In this document: piece by piece, positions 1-6,159 of the stretch | How the letters are laid out: the number at the start of each line of letters is the position of its first letter | Numbering within the stretch: the first letter of the stretch is position 1 | Source of the DNA: an uncultured Pedobacter sp. | GTDB lineage: Bacteria > Bacteroidota > Bacteroidia > Sphingobacteriales > Sphingobacteriaceae | Direction of reading: 5' to 3' | NCBI GenBank assembly: GCA_938008555.1 | Contig: CALLKE010000165.1 | Coordinates: forward strand, 1-13,797 | DNA length: 13,797 nt | Program-made: the position numbers and the translations under genes | Notes under the pieces: model-generated | What the model saw: the letters and a program-made list of their open reading frames with translations, nothing else | Databases searched by the model: none | Told to the model about the DNA's origin: nothing

Positions 1-44
1 TTATTCCATGACCTTCTTTGTGATTCTGTGGGATAGTCACTCAT
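1..44 (-). CDS. 5' end of a gene running off the left edge
   Basis: The minus strand has an ATG at 44-42 followed by 13 further open codons before the window ends; the visible peptide is MSDYPTESQRRSWN. A strong SD (GGAGGGG, 47-53) lies just upstream. The ATG overlaps the TGA of the small frame at 41-97 as ATGA, the coupling used repeatedly in this operon. Too little is visible to assign a function. The SD and the coupling are what make it credible as the next gene after the DNA polymerase. Confidence 0.5.
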   Translation of the reverse strand, partial: MSDYPTESQRRSWN

Positions 45-97
45 TTCCCCTCCATTATTTCATTATCAGCTTTGAGAGTTTCTCTGGCTGTATACAT
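41..97 (-). CDS. possible 18-residue peptide between polymerase and the next gene
   Basis: A short minus-strand frame starts at ATG 97-95, reads MYTARETLKADNEIMEGK and stops at TGA 43-41, overlapping the next start as ATGA. The same frame stays open upstream into the 3' end of the polymerase gene (reading ...VSNELIIDH before the Met) but has no ATG or GTG there. The Met at 97 has no clear SD. It could be a genuine micro-gene, the remnant of a longer gene that lost its start, or chance. The ATGA coupling is the main support. Confidence 0.25.
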   Translation of the reverse strand: MYTARETLKADNEIMEGK

Positions 98-123
98 ATG
101 GTCTATGATTAATTCGTTACTTA

Positions 124-1812
124 CTAAATATTTATTTTAACCATGCTTCGTTCTGCTAGACTCGTGGTACTCTCAGATATATCCACTGTTAGCTTCATCC
201 CGTTTCTAGGAACGTAAGTATTCTCCATGATTTCCTTAACCCTTTTTAATTTGGTGTTATCCATACCAGTAGGATATTCAAACACTAACTGATCGTGAAC
301 CTGCAACACCATATGTATGTCACTACCGCGAAGCTCTTTCTCTATTTCAACCATGGCTAGTTTAACCACATCAGCTCCACCACCCTGTATGAGATGGTTT
401 GGTAGGGCATAACAGAACTCTTTCTGTGCGTACATCTTTCTACCATACCAGTTCTGAACAAAGCCTCGACTCTTTCCTGTTGATATGACATCATCTATTA
501 GGCGTTCAACGTTAGGTAGGGCCATGAAGTATCTATCTCTTAAGCGAGATGCTTCGTGCTTAGTAGTCCCTAGCATCGTGGATAGTTTATCAACTCCCGC
601 TCCATAGAGACATGCAAAGTTTATAGTCTTAGCCTGTTTACGGGATACACCAAACATATCTGCTGTCACCTGGTGGAAGTCAGCTCCTTCCATAACTCTT
701 CTTATAACATCTTTCTCATTGGCATAGTCCGCAAGCATTCGGTATTCCATCTGACTATAGTCTAATGATATGAAAGAGTAACCATCCCTTGGTTTGAAGC
801 AACCACGAATCACGAATGGCTCCTCACTATCTTCTTCCTTAGGCATGTTCTGTAGATTGGGATCTGAATAACTAAACCGTCCAGTCCTAGTCCCTGCCTG
901 CCACATGGTGGGATGTATAATCCCACTGGTATCTTTCCTATTTAGGTATGATTCATAGTAAGTATTGATTCTTTTTTTAAACCATCTTATCTCACGCACT
1001 AACCCAAGGATAGTGCTATCCCTTGGTGTTGTACCACCTGCTGATAGAATATAATCTATAACATCATCGGTTAGGGATTGGTTATTAGCATCTGTTAAAG
1101 GTAACTGGTATGATAAATGCTTCTGGATTGCTTTAGCTGAATCGGTGAACTCACACCCTAGCATACTGTTGATGATAGCAAGCTTTGATTCCAGTAATTG
1201 TTTCTCATAATGATAAGCTTTAATAGTGTAGTCTACATTAAGCTGTAGCCCACGCCTCTCCATTCCATAGCATACTGGTGTTAGGGTAGACTCCATTAGC
1301 ATTACTTGTTTATCCCTGGTGTCCATGCGCTCTAGATAATTCATACCAAGTTTATAGGTTAGCTCCGAATCAAGAAGCGCGTACCGTTTAAGTATCTCCC
1401 TATCCACTCTATCATATCTTGGTGTCTTGTATTCTTCTCCGAAGAAGTTCCTTCGTGTTTCGTATAGCTTATGCTTCTTTATTTCTGCGTCTACTTCTGT
1501 GCTCTTAGTTAATCCTATCCGCTTTGCCTGATCTGCTAGGGAGTACTTTAGATAATCGTTGCGGAGAATCCTAGCCATTATGTTTGTATCATACACTGGC
1601 TTAGTGAACATGTTCACACCCCAGTGAGATAGCATTCTCGCATCGAACTTAGCGTTCTGAGCAAACACAAGATCACTGGTGTCTAATAGTTTACTAACCA
1701 TGTCTCGGTCTTCAGTGTAGATGTTAAAGTCTTTACCTGAAATGGTAGCGCAGAAAGGTCTATCGGTTTCCTCTAGACCTGTGGTCTCGGTATCTATAGC
1801 AATTGGGTTCAT
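124..1812 (-). CDS. family A DNA polymerase with 3'-5' exonuclease domain
   Basis: This 562-residue protein is a replicative phage PolA-type polymerase. The N-terminal proofreading exonuclease has ExoI at D7-x-E9 (IDTETTGL), ExoII NAKFD (N53, D57) and ExoIII YALLD (Y144, D148). The polymerase domain shows TGRFSYSDPNLQNMP (310-324), motif A DYSQMEYR (catalytic D351), O-helix motif B RKQAKTINFACLYG (R391, K395, F399, Y403) and motif C QVHDQ (H506, D507). Two departures from consensus: motif C has Gln508 where HDE is usual, and the motif B Gly after NF is Ala. F399 matches the E. coli F762 type rather than the Tyr of T7. There is no 5'-nuclease domain, as is usual for phage enzymes of this size. 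It is the last large gene of the replication operon. The start at 1812 follows a weak AGAAAG SD, 15 nt after the small Lys-rich gene. Confidence 0.97.
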   Translation of the reverse strand: MNPIAIDTETTGLEETDRPFCATISGKDFNIYTEDRDMVSKLLDTSDLVFAQNAKFDARMLSHWGVNMFTKPVYDTNIMARILRNDYLKYSLADQAKRIGLTKSTEVDAEIKKHKLYETRRNFFGEEYKTPRYDRVDREILKRYALLDSELTYKLGMNYLERMDTRDKQVMLMESTLTPVCYGMERRGLQLNVDYTIKAYHYEKQLLESKLAIINSMLGCEFTDSAKAIQKHLSYQLPLTDANNQSLTDDVIDYILSAGGTTPRDSTILGLVREIRWFKKRINTYYESYLNRKDTSGIIHPTMWQAGTRTGRFSYSDPNLQNMPKEEDSEEPFVIRGCFKPRDGYSFISLDYSQMEYRMLADYANEKDVIRRVMEGADFHQVTADMFGVSRKQAKTINFACLYGAGVDKLSTMLGTTKHEASRLRDRYFMALPNVERLIDDVISTGKSRGFVQNWYGRKMYAQKEFCYALPNHLIQGGGADVVKLAMVEIEKELRGSDIHMVLQVHDQLVFEYPTGMDNTKLKRVKEIMENTYVPRNGMKLTVDISESTTSLAERSMVKINI

Positions 1813-1827
1813 AGTTGGGGCTTTCTA

Positions 1828-1884
1828 TTAACACTTGCCAGATTTCTTAGGCATTGGTTTTTTAGTTTTTGTTTTCTTAGCCAT
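1828..1884 (-). CDS. 18-residue lysine-rich peptide
   Basis: A very short gene encodes MAKKTKTKKPMPKKSGKC: 8 Lys in 18 residues and a C-terminal Cys. It has one of the best ribosome binding sites in the window (AAGGAGG, 1890-1896, 5 nt before ATG), and that SD overlaps the stop codon of the ribbon-helix-helix gene upstream, so translation is probably coupled. The composition suggests a nucleic-acid-binding or charge-neutralising tail, but this is inference. I recognise no family. Its place directly before the polymerase gene could mean a role in the replisome or simply a leader peptide for polymerase translation. Confidence 0.6.
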   Translation of the reverse strand: MAKKTKTKKPMPKKSGKC

Positions 1885-1894
1885 GGTGTCCTCC

Positions 1895-2074
1895 TTACTC
1901 AGAGGATTCTACCGTATCAGTCTTTACTTTAGTCAAGCCATTAATACATAGGGTATTAATCAACCTACTATTTGTGATACCAAGTTCTTTGGCTTTCTTT
2001 GTTATTGCTGCGTGAGTCTTCTTTGAAAGACTTACGTTTGTATTTATCTTATCTACTATTGGTTTCGTTTCCAT
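1895..2074 (-). CDS. small ribbon-helix-helix DNA-binding protein
   Basis: This 59-residue frame begins at ATG 2074 behind a good SD (AGGAG, 6 nt spacing) and stops at TAA 1897-1895. It overlaps the 3' end of the exonuclease gene by 26 nt in another frame. The sequence NVSLSKKTHAAITKKAKELG (13-32) followed by ITNSRLINTLCINGL (33-47) has the Arc/MetJ/CopG layout: a polar beta-strand, a basic first helix, a turn at Gly32-Ile-Thr and a second helix ending in a hydrophobic Asn-Gly-Leu. Such proteins bind operators as dimers. A role as a phage regulator or replication accessory is inferred. Function could not be fixed further from sequence. Confidence 0.7.
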   Translation of the reverse strand: METKPIVDKINTNVSLSKKTHAAITKKAKELGITNSRLINTLCINGLTKVKTDTVESSE

Positions 2075-2834
2075 CTTTTACTCCTAATATTTTTGTCTCG
2101 AAAGGATAATTGTTCCTCTCTGTTAGTTCTGTTTCTTTTAATAATTTAACCCAACACTTCTCAAACACCCTGGTGTCACCGCGAACCTTTTCCCATGAGA
2201 ACCCGAGGCTCTTGGCCTTAGCTATACCAGCTCCGTTGTCTTTCCACGGTGCCTCTACAACAGCTCTTATGTAAACCGAAGGTGCCATTCTATAGGTAAA
2301 CATGTCGCTTGGATTAGCCGATGATGCCACGAGTACCTTACGCATTAGTTCCACATCATTGATAGCTCGATGCAATTCATTAGGATCTACTGGGACACCA
2401 TAGTCTAAGGCAAGATGCATAAGCTTCCAACTCTTAGACTTCTTATTGGTGTCAATGTCCTGCATAGCACAGAGCCAATTAGCCATTACACCATGGTTAT
2501 TTCTTTTTAGTTCTTCATCAATGAACGATCTATCGAACTCAGAGTTATATGCTATGATGAACTCTGGCTCGTGTTTGAATATCAGTTCATTAAAGTCCTG
2601 CATAGCAAGCCATGGTTTGATGCTATTGCCTAGTAGTTCCTCTTGGGTAATACCTGTGAGGTCTTCAATCTCTGGTGTGAGTGTTGGGTAAGTATCGTCC
2701 CACACCAGTTTGTTGTACTCTTCGTGGATTACTTTAAAGTCGGATGATGTTACCATCATCCCTAACTCTATAATCCTATCGGCCTTAGCATCGAGGCCCG
2801 TGCTTTCAATATCTAATAGTAATACCTTACGCAT
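2049..2834 (-). CDS. DEDDh 3'-5' exonuclease (DnaQ/RNase T superfamily) with C-terminal extra domain
   Basis: A 261-residue exonuclease. Motifs: ExoI DIESTGL (D8, E10), ExoII AYNSEFDRSF (N97, D101) and ExoIII HRAINDVEL (H155, D160), so it is of the DEDDh type. After about residue 175 comes an extra domain of about 75 residues (VYIRAVVEAPWKDNG, AKSLGFSWEKV, FEKCWVKLLKE). Its pattern of a conserved Gly-Phe-x-Trp and a closing Trp-Val-Lys resembles small phage-associated substrate-binding add-ons; no name is claimed. The start codon overlaps the preceding gene's stop as TAATG. The polymerase already carries proofreading, so this enzyme may process ends, degrade host nucleic acid or act in recombination. 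Confidence 0.92.
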   Translation of the reverse strand: MRKVLLLDIESTGLDAKADRIIELGMMVTSSDFKVIHEEYNKLVWDDTYPTLTPEIEDLTGITQEELLGNSIKPWLAMQDFNELIFKHEPEFIIAYNSEFDRSFIDEELKRNNHGVMANWLCAMQDIDTNKKSKSWKLMHLALDYGVPVDPNELHRAINDVELMRKVLVASSANPSDMFTYRMAPSVYIRAVVEAPWKDNGAGIAKAKSLGFSWEKVRGDTRVFEKCWVKLLKETELTERNNYPFETKILGVKDGNETNSR

Positions 2835-3595
2835 TAGAATCTTCCAGCAGACTGATCACCCACTGGTGTTGTGTCTGCTTCTTTCAAATCTGAATCATCA
2901 ATAATGACATTAGACTTAGTGATTAATTTAAACCAGTCAAATGCTGCCAATTCATAAGACTTGTCGGATGCACGAACCGGAGTTACTTTAGTTACAATAA
3001 AGGTACCCTTGTCATTCTTAACCTTCTCACCACTTAGACTCATAATAATTGCAGCGGGAGATTTACCAAGCATCTTGTTCCTAACATACATCTGGTTTAA
3101 TAGTATCTGACCAGACTTGTAGCTAGTAGATCTAAAGCTTAGAGTCACTGGCATAGCAGTCCCAGCTTTAAGTTGGCTAACTAGTAAACAAAAGAAATCA
3201 AGGCGTCTTACTCTCTTCTGTAATTTGCCATTCTCTTCTACTGTCCACTCCCAGTTATCATTATAGTCTGGTTTAGTAGGGTCTTCTACTACTGGCACTG
3301 ACTTAACCCACTTTGACTGTGCGTTGGGTCCTTCTGATTCCAAAATATCCCACATCTTACGACAGTGAAATGGTATGAACTCAGTTGGATTAGTGATATC
3401 CCCAAGCAATTCATGCGTGATGGAGTCTCTGAACTCTCCTATCTTAGCATCACCAGCTGTGACTAGATCACTCATTGCCTGCATAGTAAGGACCTTTGAT
3501 AATAGTAAATCCTTACCTACGTTTACATCAGTAACCCATTGGGTAACTTCTGTGCTTACTTCCATTGATTCTTTCTTAGCTACTTCTTTACTCAT
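2834..3595 (-). CDS. replication-module protein, possible ssDNA-binding protein
   Basis: I do not recognise this 253-residue protein with certainty. The N-terminal third is helical and charged (VLTMQAMSDLVTAGDAKIGEF at about 36-56), followed by NPTEFIPFHCRKMWDI and a central beta-rich part with basic and aromatic residues (WEWTVEENGKLQKRVRRLDFF). The last 25 residues are acidic (IDDSDLKEAD) and the chain ends in Phe. An OB-like basic core with an acidic tail and terminal Phe recalls phage ssDNA-binding proteins such as T7 gp2.5, and the place between helicases and exonuclease/polymerase fits. That assignment is inference. The start has a GAGGGT SD and overlaps the upstream stop as ATGA. Confidence 0.85.
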   Translation of the reverse strand: MSKEVAKKESMEVSTEVTQWVTDVNVGKDLLLSKVLTMQAMSDLVTAGDAKIGEFRDSITHELLGDITNPTEFIPFHCRKMWDILESEGPNAQSKWVKSVPVVEDPTKPDYNDNWEWTVEENGKLQKRVRRLDFFCLLVSQLKAGTAMPVTLSFRSTSYKSGQILLNQMYVRNKMLGKSPAAIIMSLSGEKVKNDKGTFIVTKVTPVRASDKSYELAAFDWFKLITKSNVIIDDSDLKEADTTPVGDQSAGRF

Positions 3596-3810
3596 AATAC
3601 CCTCATAAGACCATAGGTCTTACCTTTCTCTATAAAATATTGACAGCTCTCTTTTACCACCATTGTGTCGTTTGTCAACACTAATTGTGTAAACTCGCCA
3701 TTAGGCATGAACGATACAATATGGTGTGCGTGAACATACCCAGACTGTTCCTTTCTTTCCTTGACATTTGTGACTTGTGTCACTTGAATTAAAAATGTTT
3801 CCCTACTCAT
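3592..3810 (-). CDS. small beta-rich protein of unknown function
   Basis: This 72-residue protein has alternating hydrophobic stretches typical of a small beta fold (FLIQVTQVTNV, HHIVSFMPNG, TQLVLTNDTMVV). There is no membrane segment, and the single Cys does not suggest zinc binding. The start follows the upstream stop directly (TAAATG) with a GGAGAAG SD inside the upstream gene. The stop overlaps the possible SSB gene as ATGA, so the three genes are tightly coupled and probably needed in fixed ratio. Its position suggests a replication accessory, but no function can be assigned. Confidence 0.8.
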   Translation of the reverse strand: MSRETFLIQVTQVTNVKERKEQSGYVHAHHIVSFMPNGEFTQLVLTNDTMVVKESCQYFIEKGKTYGLMRVL

Positions 3811-4278
3811 TTACTTCTCCCTTCTAAATGTTATCTTCTCTGTTACCGTAGGCTGCGCAAGCCCTGGTATTGTCAATACACCAGTGCTTATTTCCTCCTT
3901 AGCCCACGAACCAAGAGTCATGGAATTAATACTAATCATAGAGCGTAGAGTTTCCTCGCCATACTTCTCTTTGATATAATTAAATAATGCCACCTTCTCA
4001 TCCCCACTCTTTGGTGTTGTGAAGTTCTGTCTATGTGTAATAGACACACTCCCTACCCCTGGTGTTTTAAAGCTCTCACGATTGCTAGACTTTAGTAACC
4101 CCATGAGAGTATCTTCTATTACTGTCACAGCTGCGGCAGCAATATTATACTTTGCTTCGGCTTCATCTCTTAGGGATCGTGCTTCTGCTAAATCTTTCAT
4201 AGCCTTATCCAATAAATCTAATTTATCCCCTGGTGTAGCAAGCTCATCACCCATACCCCACATTACTTCGTTGCTCAT
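3811..4278 (-). CDS. coiled-coil phage protein of unknown function
   Basis: This 155-residue protein has an N-terminal Ala/Glu/Lys-rich helix of coiled-coil character (about 15-62, KLDLLDKAMKDLAEARSLRD and beyond). A compact C-terminal part follows with the pattern PGVGSVSI (73-80), then a polar TTPKSGDEKVALFNYIKEKYG (87-107) and SINSMTLGSWAKEE (116-129). This helix-plus-small-domain build occurs in phage early genes next to replication genes, but I cannot name the family. Start SD is AAAGGAA. It lies 13 nt after the HNH gene stop, so it may have been directly coupled to the SNF2 helicase before the endonuclease arrived. Confidence 0.85.
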   Translation of the reverse strand: MSNEVMWGMGDELATPGDKLDLLDKAMKDLAEARSLRDEAEAKYNIAAAAVTVIEDTLMGLLKSSNRESFKTPGVGSVSITHRQNFTTPKSGDEKVALFNYIKEKYGEETLRSMISINSMTLGSWAKEEISTGVLTIPGLAQPTVTEKITFRREK

Positions 4279-4291
4279 TTAATTCCTTTCG

Positions 4292-4735
4292 TTAGTTGTT
4301 TCTTACCCCGTATGTACCATACAGAATTTTATTAAATACGTCGTACATGGCGGCTGCTTCTTCTATAGTTTTAAAACTTCCTATGTATATTCTAGGGGTT
4401 TTACCTATGTATGCTACCCAGCACATGTTCTTTTTTAAATAATGAACACCCTTAAAACCGCTCCTATTATTGCGCTGTATTCCTTTGTTTATGTTATTAA
4501 TGTGAGGCTCAACCACTCTAAGATTTTTTCTCCTGTTGTCTAACCTATTCCTATTAATATGATCCACCTGGTTCTTAGGAAAATTTAAGATCATTCTATG
4601 AAACGCAGTAAACTTTCCGTTTAGCTTACAAACTAAATATCCAGAGGATTTATGCACCCACCATTTCCTAATATTTAGAAGATGCGCATCTTCTCTAGAT
4701 ATATAAACTATTGAATCGCCCACTGTAACCTTCAT
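4292..4735 (-). CDS. HNH endonuclease with AP2 DNA-binding domain (free-standing homing type)
   Basis: A 147-residue protein with an HNH_3-like nuclease core, FHRMILNFPKNQVDHINRN (H46, D58-H59, N61) and LDNRRKNLR (65-73, N71). It is followed by an AP2-type domain (SGFKGVHYLKKNMCWVAYIG, then YIGSFKTIEEAAAMYDVF, about 92-134). HNH-AP2 proteins are selfish nicking enzymes common in phages; they cut intronless copies of neighbouring genes to spread. The ATG overlaps the SNF2 helicase stop as ATGA, with a purine-rich SD inside the helicase end, so it is expressed from the operon without disrupting it. No intron boundary is seen on either side, so it appears free-standing. The cleavage target is unknown. 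Confidence 0.95.
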   Translation of the reverse strand: MKVTVGDSIVYISREDAHLLNIRKWWVHKSSGYLVCKLNGKFTAFHRMILNFPKNQVDHINRNRLDNRRKNLRVVEPHINNINKGIQRNNRSGFKGVHYLKKNMCWVAYIGKTPRIYIGSFKTIEEAAAMYDVFNKILYGTYGVRNN

Positions 4736-6159
4736 AGTCTTGTCCCCCAGTCCAGTATTTTTTCTGCCACACTTTCCTTATTCTCTAGTGCTTCGTTAAT
4801 CAACTCATCAATCGTACCTGGTGACACCAGATCTATGCGAGTGATCTTATCATGTATCTCAGATCCCCCTCTGTAGTTCCTCGCTGCTGACTGAAGGTCT
4901 GCTTCAAGGCTAAAGTTCTTAGAGTAATATATAGAATAGCTAGCCTCAACTAAATTTACCCCAGTTCCAGCTGCACTTTGGTTAGCAATCATCACTCTCA
5001 CCTCAGGGTCTTTACGAAAGTCCTGCATGTTCTTCTCTCTATCCTTATGAGATATATCTCCATGGATCTCCCTATACCCCAGTGATAGCTTCGTGCATAG
5101 CTCACTGATCATGGTGTAGTTCTCTTTGAACGTAGCCCATACAATCACCTTATGCACTGGTGTAAGGTCTGATAGCAATTCTTCTAAAACCTTTACCCTT
5201 GGATTATCTTCAAGTCTATGCACGACTCCCGCGTCATCCTTAGCAAAACCAGATATGATTTGCTGCAAGCGTAGAGCCTTTGTTACTGCTAGTTGTGCGA
5301 CCACGGCTCGGGGTTCATTGTCCTTGGTCTTAAGCCACGTCACATAGTCGTTCATCATTTGCTTATACATTCTTTTCTGCTCAGCCCCCAACTCCACGTC
5401 TACCCTCTGGTTTACAAAAGGCGGAAGGTCTAGGCATTCTGACTTAAGCACTCGCATAGCCTTATGACTTATCCTATCTTGCAAGACCTCGAAGGTGAAA
5501 GGCTTAGGCTTCCAGTCTGGGAAATACCCTTGGGTTCCCTTCCTTCTAGCGTTAGCATCTTCAAAGTACTCATGCCTAAATGCATAGTAGTTCTTACCAA
5601 AGGTCTCGCCACCATCAAGGATTCTAAACTGCATGAAGACATCAGAGCATGAGTTAAGAATTGGCGTACCAGTTAGAATATACCTATGCAAGCATAGGTC
5701 TGCTATTTGTACTACCTTCTTAGCTCTCACTGAGTCTGGGTTCTTGAGTCGTTGGCTCTCGTCACACACCAGTATCTCACACCATTGGGCTAGTAATAGA
5801 TGTAGGTCCTTATTCTCCATGGCTTCGTAGTTAGTGATGACTATCTTGTTCTTCTCTACTATTTCTAAGAAGTCTTGAACTCTCTTTCTTCCTGGACCTT
5901 TCAATACCACTATGTCAAAATGATTAATCTTGGAGTACATGCCGAACTCTTTTTTCCAATTCTCACACACGATGATAGGGCATAGGATTAATGTTCGCAT
6001 GACTCTATTCTCTTTGGCGTATAGTCTGCGTAGAACTTCAATCATGGTCCGTGACTTACCAGTTCCCTGTTCAAAAAATAAACCAAGATCTTTCTGCCTT
6101 AATCCTCTATTGATTCCCTCTACTTGATGATTCCATAAAGGTTTAATAGTTTGATTCAT
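4732..6159 (-). CDS. SNF2-type superfamily 2 DNA helicase/translocase
   Basis: This 475-residue ATPase has motif I EQGTGKS (30-36), motif II DESQ (133-136) inside VCDESQRLKNPDSVRAKK, motif III LTGTP (162-166), motif V SAAGTGVNL (395-403) and motif VI QSAARNYR (423-430). The order and the DESQRLKN block match SNF2/Rad54-like phage helicases. There is no extra N- or C-terminal domain, so it is a minimal translocase. Probable roles are fork remodelling, branch migration or clearing proteins from DNA. It starts inside the 3' end of the primase gene (17-nt overlap) with a GGAAG-like SD somewhat far upstream. Confidence 0.95.
   Translation of the reverse strand: MNQTIKPLWNHQVEGINRGLRQKDLGLFFEQGTGKSRTMIEVLRRLYAKENRVMRTLILCPIIVCENWKKEFGMYSKINHFDIVVLKGPGRKRVQDFLEIVEKNKIVITNYEAMENKDLHLLLAQWCEILVCDESQRLKNPDSVRAKKVVQIADLCLHRYILTGTPILNSCSDVFMQFRILDGGETFGKNYYAFRHEYFEDANARRKGTQGYFPDWKPKPFTFEVLQDRISHKAMRVLKSECLDLPPFVNQRVDVELGAEQKRMYKQMMNDYVTWLKTKDNEPRAVVAQLAVTKALRLQQIISGFAKDDAGVVHRLEDNPRVKVLEELLSDLTPVHKVIVWATFKENYTMISELCTKLSLGYREIHGDISHKDREKNMQDFRKDPEVRVMIANQSAAGTGVNLVEASYSIYYSKNFSLEADLQSAARNYRGGSEIHDKITRIDLVSPGTIDELINEALENKESVAEKILDWGTRL

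Noticed and set aside
2446..2904. Plus-strand frames over the exonuclease gene, and similar ones elsewhere
   Set aside because: They are shadows of minus-strand genes with firm domain motifs, lacking SDs and recognisable domains.
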